The notes under the pieces are model-generated. The model searched no databases. It worked only from the letters and a program-made list of their open reading frames with translations, and was not told the DNA's origin. The translations under genes and the position numbers were made by a program. A DNA stretch of 44,165 bases from Methylobacterium adhaesivum (GTDB lineage: Bacteria > Pseudomonadota > Alphaproteobacteria > Rhizobiales > Beijerinckiaceae), in assembly GCF_022179065.1 (NCBI RefSeq), contig NZ_BPQD01000042.1:1-44165 (forward strand), in the 5' to 3' direction. Each line of letters starts with the position of its first letter. The stretch's first letter is position 1. Of this stretch, positions 25,179-33,994 are shown piece after piece.

Positions 25179-27848
25179 ATGAACGCGCACGTCCAGGCGC
25201 CCACCACCGTAAAGACCACCTGCCCGTATTGCGGCGTCGGCTGCGGCGTGCTCGCCACCCCGGACGGGCAGGGCGGCGTCGCCATCGCCGGCGACACCGG
25301 GCATCCGGCCAATTTCGGCCGCCTCTGCTCCAAGGGTTCGGCTTTGGGCGAGACCGTCTCCCTCGACGGTCGCCTGCTGCACCCGCATGTCGATGGCGCG
25401 CGCACGAGCTGGGAAGCCGCATTGGGCACCGTCGCGGGGTCGTTGCGAAAAATCGCCGAGCAGCACGGACCGGATTCCATCGCCTTCTACCTGTCGGGCC
25501 AGCTCCTGACGGAAGACTATTACGTCGCCAACAAGCTCGCGAAGGGCTTCCTCGGCACGCCCCACGTCGACACCAACTCGCGCCTGTGCATGTCGAGCGC
25601 GGTCGCCGCCCACCGGCGCGCCTTCGGCTCGGACACGGTGCCGGGCTGCTACGAGGACCTCGACGAGGCCGACGTCATCGTGCTGGTGGGATCCAACACC
25701 GCCTGGTGCCACCCGATCCTGTTCCGCCGGATGATCGACGCGCGCCAGAAGCGCGGCACCAAGCTCGTGGTGGTCGATCCCCGCCGTACCCAGACGGGGG
25801 AGGAGGCCGACCTGTTCCTCGGCCTCGAGCCCGGCACCGACACCGCCCTGTTCTCGGGCCTGCTGGTGCATCTCGCGGCCACCGGCGCCGTCGACGCCCG
25901 TTATGTCGCCGACCACACCAGCGGCTTCGACGGCGCCCTGGAGCGCGCCGCCGCCATCGCGCCGAGCGTCGCCGCCACGGCCGCCGCCACGGGCCTCAGC
26001 GAGGCCGACGTCGCCGCCTTCTTCGCGCTGTTTTCCGGCACGGAGCGCGTGGTCACGGCCTTCTCGCAGGGGGCCAACCAGTCGGCGCAGGGCACCGACA
26101 AGGGCAATGCGATCATCAACTGCCACCTCGCCACCGGCCGCATCGGTCGGCCCGGCGCCGGGCCGTTCTCCCTCACCGGCCAGCCCAACGCCATGGGCGG
26201 ACGCGAGGTCGGGGGGCTGGCCAACATGCTCGCCGCCCACATGCACTTCGCCCCCGAGGAGGTGGACCGCGTCCGCCGGTTCTGGAAAGCGCCCAACATC
26301 ATCACGGGCGAGGGCATGAAGGCGGTGGCCCTGTTCGAGGCGGTGGCACGGGGCAAGATCAAGGCCCTGTGGGTGATGGGCACGAACCCAATCGTCTCGA
26401 TGCCCCGGGCCGACGCCATCCGCGAGAGCATCAAAGGGCTCGATCTCTACGTGGTCTCCGAGGCCGTGGCCGACAGCGACACGGCGCGGGCGACGGGAAA
26501 AAAGACCGTCCTGCTGCCGGCCCTCGCCTGGGGCGAGAAAGACGGCACGGTGACGAATTCCGAGCGCCGCATCTCGCGCCAGCGGGCCTTCCTGAAGCCG
26601 CCGGGCGAGGCGCGGGCCGATTGGGCGATCATCGCGGATGTGGCCAAGCGCCTCGGCCACGGCGCCGCCTTCGCCTACCCGAATGCCGCCGCCATCTTCC
26701 GCGAGCACGCGGCCCTCTCGGCCTACGAGAACAACGGCACCCGCGACTTCGACATCGGCGGGCTCGCCGACATCCCGGACGCCACCTACGCGGGCACGCT
26801 TCCCCTGCAATGGCCCCTTCCGAAACGCGGCAAGGCGAAGGCACGCCTGTTCGCCGACGGCCGGTTCTACACCTTCGACGGGCGCGCCCGCTTCGTCGCC
26901 GTGCAGGCGCCGGCCCTCGCGCAAGCCGTGACGGAGGCCGAGCCCTTCGTCCTCAACACCGGCCGGGTGCGCGACCACTGGCACACCATGACGCGCACGG
27001 GAAAGAGCCAGCGGCTCTCGGCCCACCGTGCCGTGCCGTTCGTCGAGATCCACCCCGACGACGCAGCCCGCCTCGGCGTACAGGAGGGCGATCTCGCCCG
27101 GGTCTCCACCCCCCACGGCTCCGCAATCCTCGAGGCGATGCTGACCGACGGCGTGCGCCGGGGCAACCTGTTCGCCAGCTTCCACTGGAGCGACGCCACG
27201 GCCTCGGATGCCCGCGTCGGCGCCCTCGTGCGCGGCGTGCCCGACCCCGTCTCGGGCCAGCCCGAACTCAAGGCGACCCCGGCGGCCCTGACCCCGGCGC
27301 CTTATCGCAACCGCGGCTTCCTGCTGACGCGGGCCGAGTACACGCCGCCTTCGGGCTGGTGGTGGGCGCGCGCCACGGTGGAGGGTGGCTCGGGGCTTCA
27401 ATTCGCCACGCAGGAAAGTTCGCGCGCCGTTGCCCTCGCCATGCGTGGCCTGTTCCAGGGCCTGGAACTTGCCGAATACGCTGACCATGCGAGGGGGCAT
27501 TACCGCTGCGCCGTCTATGACGGGGCCCGCCTCGTCGCTTGCCTCGCATTGGCCCCGAGCGCGGCCAAGCCTGGCTGGGAGGCAGCCAAGGCCTACTTCG
27601 CGCAGGCCGAACCGGAGCCGGCCGCCCGCCGCGCCCTGCTGTCGGGCCGGGCGGAATCGGCCTCCGCCGGTCCCACGGTCTGCGCCTGCCACGGCGTCGG
27701 CCTCGACGTCATCACGGGCGTGATCGCCGCCGGCGCCGGATCCGTCGAGGCGGTGGGCGCAGCCTGCAAGGCCGGCACGAATTGCGGCTCGTGCATCCCA
27801 GAGATCCGCAAGCTGCTGCCGCAGGTGCTTGCGCGCAACGCAGCATAG
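25179..27848 (+). CDS. nasA: Assimilatory nitrate reductase, catalytic subunit
   Basis: 889 residues, cytoplasmic (no signal peptide). A 4Fe-4S domain lies at the start (Cys15, Cys18, Cys22, Cys50 in CPYCGVGC and RLCSKG). Next comes the molybdopterin oxidoreductase body (LCMSSAVAAHRRAFGSD, GSNTAWCHPILFRRM, QSAQGTDKGNAIINCHLATGRIGRPG, ALWVMGTNP), then the dinucleotide-binding domain (FVLNTGRVRDHWHTMTRTGK, about 590). The C-terminus is a BFD-like [2Fe-2S] domain (Cys835, Cys837, Cys869, Cys872) that takes electrons from a reductase. It reduces nitrate to nitrite at a Mo-bis-MGD centre. ATG 25179 follows a palindromic element, so it may also have its own translation signals. Confidence 0.95.
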   Translation: MNAHVQAPTTVKTTCPYCGVGCGVLATPDGQGGVAIAGDTGHPANFGRLCSKGSALGETVSLDGRLLHPHVDGARTSWEAALGTVAGSLRKIAEQHGPDSIAFYLSGQLLTEDYYVANKLAKGFLGTPHVDTNSRLCMSSAVAAHRRAFGSDTVPGCYEDLDEADVIVLVGSNTAWCHPILFRRMIDARQKRGTKLVVVDPRRTQTGEEADLFLGLEPGTDTALFSGLLVHLAATGAVDARYVADHTSGFDGALERAAAIAPSVAATAAATGLSEADVAAFFALFSGTERVVTAFSQGANQSAQGTDKGNAIINCHLATGRIGRPGAGPFSLTGQPNAMGGREVGGLANMLAAHMHFAPEEVDRVRRFWKAPNIITGEGMKAVALFEAVARGKIKALWVMGTNPIVSMPRADAIRESIKGLDLYVVSEAVADSDTARATGKKTVLLPALAWGEKDGTVTNSERRISRQRAFLKPPGEARADWAIIADVAKRLGHGAAFAYPNAAAIFREHAALSAYENNGTRDFDIGGLADIPDATYAGTLPLQWPLPKRGKAKARLFADGRFYTFDGRARFVAVQAPALAQAVTEAEPFVLNTGRVRDHWHTMTRTGKSQRLSAHRAVPFVEIHPDDAARLGVQEGDLARVSTPHGSAILEAMLTDGVRRGNLFASFHWSDATASDARVGALVRGVPDPVSGQPELKATPAALTPAPYRNRGFLLTRAEYTPPSGWWWARATVEGGSGLQFATQESSRAVALAMRGLFQGLELAEYADHARGHYRCAVYDGARLVACLALAPSAAKPGWEAAKAYFAQAEPEPAARRALLSGRAESASAGPTVCACHGVGLDVITGVIAAGAGSVEAVGAACKAGTNCGSCIPEIRKLLPQVLARNAA

Positions 27849-27870
27849 GCTCACTTTCACGAAGAACCTC

Positions 27871-27996
27871 ACCCTCCCCCCTTGCGGGGGAGGGTGGTCG
27901 CGAAGCGACGGGGAGAGAAGAGCGCCGTTTCCAGACAACGCGCTCCCCTCATCCGACCCGCTTCGCGGGCCACCTTCTCCCGCAGAGGGGAGAAGG
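27871..27996. repeat. Four-hairpin palindromic element, copy 2
   Basis: Hairpins in order: 27871-27880 with 27886-27895 (10 bp); 27897-27901 with 27905-27909; 27957-27961 with 27965-27969; 27973-27981 with 27988-27996 (9 bp). It matches copy 1 upstream of nasA in order and sequence. It lies between nasA and cysG. Confidence 0.7.
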
Positions 27997-28018
27997 AATT
28001 CGCGTAACGGACACGTTG

Positions 28019-29512
28019 ATGAGCAGCTCCCGCCAGCCCCGCGAAACCCGGCCCGCCAGCCCCGAGTCCACACGCGGTGCAGGCCCGGCCGGCCTCGAAC
28101 CCTTGGCCGTCCTGCCGGTCTTCGTGCCGCTGCAGGGCAAGCGCGCGGTGCTCGCCGGCTCCAACGGCGGGGCGCCGTGGAAGGTGAAGCTCCTCGCCGC
28201 CGCCGGCGCCGACGTAGACGTCTACGCCCCCGAGCCCAGCGACGAGTTGCGGGCCGTACCGGGCGAGATCGTGGCCGGCTCCGTCACCCTGCACGAACGC
28301 CAGTGGCAGGAGACCGACCTCCAGGGCGCGGCCTTCGTCATCGGCGCCATGGAGGACGAGGCCGACTGCATCGCCTTCGTCGCGGCCGGGCGACGGGCGG
28401 GCGCCATCGTCAACGCCGTCGACCGCCCGCATCTCTGCGACGTGAAGTTCGGCGCCATCGTCAACCGCTCGCCCATGGTGGTCGGCATCTCGACGGAGGG
28501 CGCCGCCCCGGTCTTCGGTCAGACCGTACGCGCCCGCATCGAGGGCATGCTGCCGCGTGGCTTCAAGGCGTGGATCGGCGCCGCCCGCGACTGGCGCGAA
28601 GAGGTCACCGCCCGCTTCCACGGCTTCTCGGACCGGCGCGCCTTCTGGGAGCGGTTCACGGACCGCGCCTTCGCCGAACCCGACCGGGTGCCCACCGACC
28701 GGGATCTCGCCGAGCTGCTGGGCGAGACCGAGGCCGCGCCGAAGGGCGGCGCCGTCACCCTCGTGGGCGCCGGGCCGGGCGACGCCGAACTCCTCACCCT
28801 CAAGGCGCTCAGGGCCCTGCGCAACGCCGACGTGATCCTCTACGACGACCTCGTGGCGCCCGAGATCCTCGATTATGCCCGGCGCGAGGCCCGCACCATG
28901 CTGGTGGGCAAGACCGGGCACGGCCCGTCCTGCCGCCAGGACGACATCAACGCCCTGATGGTGCAGCTCGCCAAGTCGGGCAAACAGGTGGTGCGGCTGA
29001 AATCCGGCGACCCTCTGGTGTTCGGCCGGGCCGGCGAGGAGATCGACGCCTGCCGGCAGGCGGGCGTGCCCGTCGCCATCGTGCCCGGCGTCTCGGCGGC
29101 GCAGGGGGCTGCGGCCTCGCTCGGCGTCTCGCTAACCAATCGTGACGCGGCGCGACGCCTGCAATACGTCACCGGCCACGACCGGCGCGGGGGCCTGCCC
29201 GAGGACCTGAATTGGGGGGCGCTCGCCGACCCGAGCGTCACCACCGTGGTCTACATGCCGAAAAAGACCCTACGGGTGCTGCTGGAGCGGGCCATGACCG
29301 AGGGCCTCGCCCCCGGCACACCAGCGCTCCTCGTGTTCAACGCCACTCGGCCGAACCAGCGCGTGGTGGAAGCCAGCGCCCTCGACCTCGCCGACCGGGT
29401 CGAAGCCTCGGGCTTCGAGGGCCCGGCCCTGCTCATGGTCGGCGAGGCCCTGCGCCGGACGGGTGCCGATGCGGTCCTGGCGACGATGGAGCCGGACAAG
29501 CTCGCGATCTGA
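28019..29512 (+). CDS. cysG: Siroheme synthase
   Basis: 497 residues with two enzymes in one chain. Residues about 30-230 are precorrin-2 dehydrogenase/ferrochelatase (VFVPLQGKRAVLAGSNGGAPWK, DRPHLCDVKFGAIVNRSPMVVGISTEG). Residues about 240-490 are uroporphyrinogen III methyltransferase (VTLVGAGPGDAELLTLKALRAL, VRLKSGDPLVFGRAGEE, VPGVSAAQGAAASLG). Together they make siroheme, the cofactor of the NirA enzyme of the same operon. ATG 28019 was chosen; the frame runs on upstream through the palindromic element. It is the last gene of the nitrate operon. Confidence 0.93.
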   Translation: MSSSRQPRETRPASPESTRGAGPAGLEPLAVLPVFVPLQGKRAVLAGSNGGAPWKVKLLAAAGADVDVYAPEPSDELRAVPGEIVAGSVTLHERQWQETDLQGAAFVIGAMEDEADCIAFVAAGRRAGAIVNAVDRPHLCDVKFGAIVNRSPMVVGISTEGAAPVFGQTVRARIEGMLPRGFKAWIGAARDWREEVTARFHGFSDRRAFWERFTDRAFAEPDRVPTDRDLAELLGETEAAPKGGAVTLVGAGPGDAELLTLKALRALRNADVILYDDLVAPEILDYARREARTMLVGKTGHGPSCRQDDINALMVQLAKSGKQVVRLKSGDPLVFGRAGEEIDACRQAGVPVAIVPGVSAAQGAAASLGVSLTNRDAARRLQYVTGHDRRGGLPEDLNWGALADPSVTTVVYMPKKTLRVLLERAMTEGLAPGTPALLVFNATRPNQRVVEASALDLADRVEASGFEGPALLMVGEALRRTGADAVLATMEPDKLAI

Positions 29513-29536
29513 TCCGGCCCCTGCAGGGACGGCGAA

Positions 29537-30019
29537 TCAGACCCGCCGCCGCTTTCGAACGGCCGATAGGACGTAGAAGGCCACGCCGGACCCGCCCGGC
29601 CCGAAGAGAAAAAGCAGGTTCTCTTTGGCTAGGATCGCCGCGGCGAGGCGGCGAAGTAACCCCTGCGCGGCGGCGGCCGGGCTTGCGGACGTCGACGCCA
29701 TCACCCCGCAGGCGAACAGCCACACGATGATCGGCGCCGCGAGGCTCCACGTCAGGAGGTGCCGTTCGATCGACCGCCTCAGCAGCACGCCGCACACGAT
29801 CGCGATGACGATGAGTGGTCCGGCAAGGATCAGAGCGAGCTCGAGGACGATCATCGCCACGGCGAATGCGCTTAGGGCGCCGACGAACAGGGAACTGTCA
29901 GACGATGGATCGCCATGGTCGGCGTGCGCCAGAACCAGCAGCACCGAAACGACCACGCCGACGAATCCCGAAAATGCGATGCGGACCGAGATGGGCCATG
30001 AGGCAGAGCTGCCGATCAT
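29537..30019 (-). CDS. Small integral membrane protein, about four helices
   Basis: 160 residues with about four hydrophobic segments (roughly 12-30, 44-80 as two, 90-107, with a weaker one near 135-150), separated by charged loops (HADHGDPSSD, RRSIERHL) and ending in RKRRRV. No family recognised. Its start overlaps the stop of the desaturase gene by ATGA, so the two are read together and may work on the same membrane. Confidence 0.65.
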   Translation of the reverse strand: MIGSSASWPISVRIAFSGFVGVVVSVLLVLAHADHGDPSSDSSLFVGALSAFAVAMIVLELALILAGPLIVIAIVCGVLLRRSIERHLLTWSLAAPIIVWLFACGVMASTSASPAAAAQGLLRRLAAAILAKENLLFLFGPGGSGVAFYVLSAVRKRRRV

Positions 30020-30933
30020 GACGGGCTCTCCGCTCGCCCGAGGCGGCGAAGCCCCGCGCGCCGCATCAGGTCCCCCGGCTGCTTAAGGTCCCAGACCAAC
30101 CCGAGCCGACGCATAGCCAGCAGCACCCACCAGCCCGGATCGTGCTGGCCGGGCTCGAGCCCGAGCCGGGCGGAATCCGGCCAAGCGTGGTGATTGCCAT
30201 GCCAGGCCTCGCCGAAGGTGACGAGGGAGGCCGACGGCAGGTCGTGCCCCTGGACCGCCACGCCATCGACGGCCCAGCCCTGCGGGCCCCGGCGATGGGT
30301 GAGGTGGCCGACGAGCCAGTGCCCGGTGAGGCTGACCGCGATCCGCACCGGAATGCCCCAGACCAGCCACGGCATCCCCCCGATCCAGAAGAACAGCAGG
30401 GCCCAGGGAAGCTGCTGCGCCATCCAGGTCGCTTCCAAGAAGGCGAGCCCCCGATGCTGGGCTAGCCGCGCTTCCGGCACGAAGCGTGGCGGATGCGTCA
30501 GCACGAGGCGGCAATGCATCTGCCACCAGGCATCGCGCAGAAAGCCGGCCCTGTGCGCATGCAACGGATGGCACGCCGTCTGGCGTTGCGCCCAGTCGCG
30601 GGTGTCGTGAAGTTGCACCATGCCCAAGGGGCCGGCCATGCCGACCAAGGTGCCGAGGTAGACGAGACCGTACTCGACCCAGGGCAGGGCGGCGAAGCTG
30701 CGGTGGATCAGCAACCGGTGCATCCCGATGGAGTGCCCGGCGCAGAGCGTCACCGCGCTGGTGACGAAGAACAGCAACACGGCACCGGGCGTGACGAAGA
30801 TCGGGCCCAGCATCAAGGCCGCTGCCGTCATACCGCCGACCCAGAGGGAGCGCGCTGGCGCCCAGACCACGCGCCCCTCGGTGGCCGATGTGGCGGCCCC
30901 TGCGACGAGTCGCGGTGTCGAAACGCATTCCAT
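30016..30933 (-). CDS. Fatty acid desaturase family protein (di-iron membrane enzyme)
   Basis: About 305 residues with four or more membrane segments and histidine boxes of the stearoyl-CoA-desaturase type. Box 1 is HRLLIH (His72, His77, with His67 before it) and box 3 is HGNHH (245-249). The usual second box HRxHH is replaced by HDTRDWAQRQ with further His in CHPLHAHR, so the iron-binding set may differ from standard delta-9 enzymes. ATG 30933 follows GAGGG; ATG 30954 is weaker. It likely adds a double bond to acyl chains in the membrane. The promoter overlaps a 16-bp palindrome facing an ArsR-type regulator. Confidence 0.8.
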   Translation of the reverse strand: MECVSTPRLVAGAATSATEGRVVWAPARSLWVGGMTAAALMLGPIFVTPGAVLLFFVTSAVTLCAGHSIGMHRLLIHRSFAALPWVEYGLVYLGTLVGMAGPLGMVQLHDTRDWAQRQTACHPLHAHRAGFLRDAWWQMHCRLVLTHPPRFVPEARLAQHRGLAFLEATWMAQQLPWALLFFWIGGMPWLVWGIPVRIAVSLTGHWLVGHLTHRRGPQGWAVDGVAVQGHDLPSASLVTFGEAWHGNHHAWPDSARLGLEPGQHDPGWWVLLAMRRLGLVWDLKQPGDLMRRAGLRRLGRAESPS

Positions 30934-30954
30934 GAAACCCTCAGTGCATAACAA

Positions 30955-30970
30955 TTAGGTAATTACCTAA
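30955..30970. promoter_or_regulatory. Operator palindrome between desaturase and regulator genes
   Basis: TTAGGTAATTACCTAA is a perfect 16-bp palindrome. On the minus strand a -35 TTGACA (30994-30989) puts the -10 hexamer at 30971-30966, inside the palindrome, so a bound repressor would block the desaturase promoter. A half-site ACCTAA lies at 31008-31013. The most likely protein is the adjacent ArsR-type regulator. Confidence 0.65.
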
Positions 30971-31059
30971 ATAAGGTACCGTCAAGTTTGTCAATGGTTA
31001 GTTCAGCACCTAAATGTCAGACGGACATCGTCCCGTGCTCATCGAGTCGCCCCCATCCC

Positions 31060-31404
31060 ATGCAGCGCGTCTTCGAAGCTCTATCCTCCGCCGTGCGCAG
31101 GAAAATCCTCGCCTACCTCGCCCACAGCGAACTCAGCGCGGGCGAGATCGCCGGGCGCTTTTCCATGTCGAAGCCGTCGATCTCGCAGCATCTCTCGGTG
31201 CTCGAAGCGGCCGGCCTGATCGTTAGAGAGAAGCGCGGGCAGTTCGTGTTCTACCGACAGGTGGAGGACAGCCTCCTCAACACCCTCAACGGCTTCGTGC
31301 AGGAGGCCTGCCCAGTCGGACGGCCCCTCCGGCGCGAGAGTGCCGCCCTGGCCGAAGTTCGGCGCAGAGAGGCGGCCGACGCGGACGGTTCGGATCGCTC
31401 GTGA
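31060..31404 (+). CDS. ArsR-family repressor, SdpR-like
   Basis: About 114 residues. Winged-helix domain: VFEALSSAVRRKILAYLAHSELSAGEIAGRFSMSKPSISQHLSVLEAAGLI (about 4-54), with the recognition helix in SKPSISQHL and wing EKRGQFVFYRQV. No metal-binding cysteine pair typical of ArsR sits in the recognition region, and the ending (LNTLNGFVQEACPVG) matches autorepressor SdpR-type proteins. ATG 31060 gives the usual family start, though no clear ribosome site precedes it; ATG 30994 is an alternative. It is divergent from the desaturase operon and probably controls it, and itself, through the palindrome at 30955-30970. Confidence 0.82.
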   Translation: MQRVFEALSSAVRRKILAYLAHSELSAGEIAGRFSMSKPSISQHLSVLEAAGLIVREKRGQFVFYRQVEDSLLNTLNGFVQEACPVGRPLRRESAALAEVRRREAADADGSDRS

Positions 31405-31498
31405 AGGGCGCCGGGAGGCCAGTGACGGTTTGATCGATTGCTCGGGTCTGGCGCCTGTGGTCAGAAGCCATCTTCCTTCTCGACCGCAAGGCTTTCCC

Positions 31499-32077
31499 AT
31501 GCGCCGTGCCCTGCCGCTCATCCTCTTCGCCATCGGCCTCGTCGCTCTCGGCATCGCCGCCGTGGTCGTGCTGGTGCCCAAGGCCAACGTGGCCACGGCC
31601 AGCAGCGTCGGCGGCCCGTTCACCCTGACGGATCAGGACGGACGACGCGTCACCGAGGCGGATTTCGCCGGCCGGACGCACCTCGTGTTCTTCGGCTTCA
31701 CCCATTGCCCGGACGTGTGCCCGACGACCCTGCAGCAGATCGGGGACGTGCTTCAGGCCCTCGGGCCGAAGGGCCGCGACGTGAAGGCCCTGTTCATCGC
31801 CGTGGACCCCGAGCGCGACACCCCCGCCGCCCTGAAGTCCTATCTGGCGAGCTTCGATCCGCGCATCGTCGGGCTGACGGGCACGCCCGAGGAGGTGGCC
31901 GCCGCCGTGAAGGGCTATCGCGCCTACGTCCGCAAGGTGCCGACGAAGGACGGCGACTACACCATGGAGCACACGGCCCTCGTCTACGTCATGGACGGCC
32001 AGAACCGCTTCGTGAACGCCCTCAACCTCGCCCGCCCGCCCGAGGCCGCCGCCGCCGAACTCGCCAAGATGCTGTGA
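31499..32077 (+). CDS. SCO family copper chaperone/thiol protein
   Basis: 192 residues with an N-terminal membrane anchor (ALPLILFAIGLVALGIAAVVVLV) and a periplasmic thioredoxin-like domain. Copper ligands are Cys70 and Cys74 (HCPDVCPTT) and His158 (EHTALVYV). SCO proteins help build the CuA centre of cytochrome c oxidase. Length and residues are standard. No oxidase genes lie in the window. It is convergent with the glycosyltransferase gene, 16 bases apart. Confidence 0.9.
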   Translation: MRRALPLILFAIGLVALGIAAVVVLVPKANVATASSVGGPFTLTDQDGRRVTEADFAGRTHLVFFGFTHCPDVCPTTLQQIGDVLQALGPKGRDVKALFIAVDPERDTPAALKSYLASFDPRIVGLTGTPEEVAAAVKGYRAYVRKVPTKDGDYTMEHTALVYVMDGQNRFVNALNLARPPEAAAAELAKML

Positions 32078-32093
32078 TCACGAGATGCTGTGG

Positions 32094-33950
32094 TCAACCG
32101 ACGCGGTTCAGCGCACCGCTGCGGGAGCTGCGGGACAGGCCGTGCTCGGTCTTGTTCCAGCGGTCGGGGGCGAGGATGAGTTCGACGAGCCCGAGCCAAG
32201 CCCCGGCGCTGACGAGGAGGAAGTAGGCCGGCATCGCGGGCACGTAGGGCAGCAGATCCCACCAGCCTCGGCGCACGCAGCCGAAGGCCGCGGGCAGCAG
32301 CATGGCGAGAAACCCGGAGAGGAACACCGTCATCGCCGTGCCGGTGGGCAGGTTGACCCAGAAACCGGCCTGTGGCTCGACCCCGGCGAACAGAAACCGG
32401 TAGGCGGCGTGCCCCATGAGGAACGGGTAGGCGAGGGCGCAGACCACGGTGCCCGGCACCAGGGCGAGGGCGGCGAGGCTCCCCAGGGGGCCGAGGTCCC
32501 GCAATGTTCGGCCCGGATGGCGACCATGGGTGAAGCTCGTCTGGATGAAGCCCTTCATCCAGCGGGCGCGCTGGAGCAGCCAAGCCCCGAGAGTGACCGG
32601 GGCTTCCTCGAAGGTACTGCTCGGGAGGTCGCCGACCCGGTACCCCGCCCGGGCAAGGCGCAGGCCGAGATCCGCATCCTCCGTGACGTTCCAGGCATCC
32701 CATCCGTGGACGGCGCGCAGGATATGGGTGCGGAAATGCGTCGAGGTGCCCCCCAACGGGATCGGGAGGTTCCAGGCCGCGAGCGCCGGGATCAACACGT
32801 CGAACAGGGCCGCGTATTCGAGGGCGAAGCATTTCTGCAAGGGGCCGTCGCGCTCATTGTCCATGACCAAGCGGCCCTGGAGACAGGCGGTGCGCGGATC
32901 GCTGCGGGCGAACCGTTCGGCGGCGGCGCGCAGCTGGCCCGGATCGGGCACGTCCTCGGCATCGTAGACCACGAGGCAGCTGCCGCGGGCGAGGGGCAGG
33001 GCGGCATTGAGGGCACGCGGCTTCGTGCGCGGCAGGCCGGGCGGCACCACCACGATCTCCGCCCCCGGCGGCAGGGCGGCCCCCGCCAGGGCGGCGGCAG
33101 TCTCGGTGTCGTGGGCTTCGATGACGAACTTGAGATCGAGCTTGGCCGCCGGATAATCGAAGGCCGACAGGGCGGCGGCGAGACGCGGCACCACGGCCGC
33201 CTCCCGGTGCAGGGCGACGAACACCGTGTAGATGGGCAGATCGGCGTCGGCCAAGGGTCGGGCCGCGTCCGCGTCGTCGTCCTCCATGCCGACGGCCGCG
33301 ACCCGCAGGGCGACCATGGCCAGCAGCACGAGCTGGGCGACGGTCCACAGGCCGAGGACGAGGGCGGGCGGGAGTTGGAGCATCGCCAGGGCGACGACGC
33401 CCGCGACGAGGCCCGCGATGGCGAGCGACGGTCCCATGGGCCGGGCCTTCAGGGCCCAGTCCGGCCGGTGGACCTGCAGCGCGTCGGCCGCGTGGGCGGC
33501 GATCCCCTTGGGGTTGGCGGCGAAGATCGCCGCCCGCAGGGCGCCCGGTGTCGTCAGGGCGGGCATCCGGCCCGTAGGGCTGCGCCCGCGCAGCAATTCG
33601 GCGATGCCGCCGCCGCGTGGAGCGAGGACGAAGGCGGCGGGCGCGCCCCGCTCGAGGGGGGCGACGCCGGCCACGAGGCTGTCGGGGTAACGCGCGCCCG
33701 GCCCCAGGGGAATCGAACCCGCGAGGAAGGGGGTACCGAGCTCCGCCGCCAGGGCCCGGTAATAGGCCTCCTCGCTGAGGTCCCCCGTGGCGAGGAGGGC
33801 GCTCGACCCATCGATTCCCCAGGCGCGGGCACGATCGGCGGCCCGGGCCAGCACCGCCGGATCGACGCCGTGGCCGAGGAGAAAGGCGAGGTCCGGCGGC
33901 AACGGCGAGATGCCGGTTTGCGACGCGAAGGGGAAACCGAGGATCGACAA
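32094..33950 (-). CDS. Processive GT2 glycosyltransferase with MshEN-like N-terminal domain
   Basis: 618 residues. The N-terminal 120 or so include EEAYYRALAAELGTPFL, like the MshEN/GspE-N domains that bind cyclic di-GMP in some proteins. A two-helix membrane region (about 195-235) follows, then a GT2 catalytic domain with VVYDAEDVPDP, GGTSTHFRTHIL, TEDADLGLRLA and QRARWMKG (the QxxRW motif of cellulose-synthase-like enzymes), then further membrane helices. It likely makes or exports a polysaccharide. TTG 33950 is chosen as start because GGGAGG lies eight bases before it; the longer frame to 34052 would run into the divergent gene at 33995. Product unknown. Confidence 0.85.
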   Translation of the reverse strand: MSILGFPFASQTGISPLPPDLAFLLGHGVDPAVLARAADRARAWGIDGSSALLATGDLSEEAYYRALAAELGTPFLAGSIPLGPGARYPDSLVAGVAPLERGAPAAFVLAPRGGGIAELLRGRSPTGRMPALTTPGALRAAIFAANPKGIAAHAADALQVHRPDWALKARPMGPSLAIAGLVAGVVALAMLQLPPALVLGLWTVAQLVLLAMVALRVAAVGMEDDDADAARPLADADLPIYTVFVALHREAAVVPRLAAALSAFDYPAAKLDLKFVIEAHDTETAAALAGAALPPGAEIVVVPPGLPRTKPRALNAALPLARGSCLVVYDAEDVPDPGQLRAAAERFARSDPRTACLQGRLVMDNERDGPLQKCFALEYAALFDVLIPALAAWNLPIPLGGTSTHFRTHILRAVHGWDAWNVTEDADLGLRLARAGYRVGDLPSSTFEEAPVTLGAWLLQRARWMKGFIQTSFTHGRHPGRTLRDLGPLGSLAALALVPGTVVCALAYPFLMGHAAYRFLFAGVEPQAGFWVNLPTGTAMTVFLSGFLAMLLPAAFGCVRRGWWDLLPYVPAMPAYFLLVSAGAWLGLVELILAPDRWNKTEHGLSRSSRSGALNRVG

Positions 33951-33994
33951 CGGGATCGCCTCCCGATGGCCCGAGAACGTGCTAGGGAGACGGC

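Noticed and set aside
27829-29145. 438-residue frame overlapping cysG
   Set aside because: Shadow frame; the cysG frame contains both enzyme domains.
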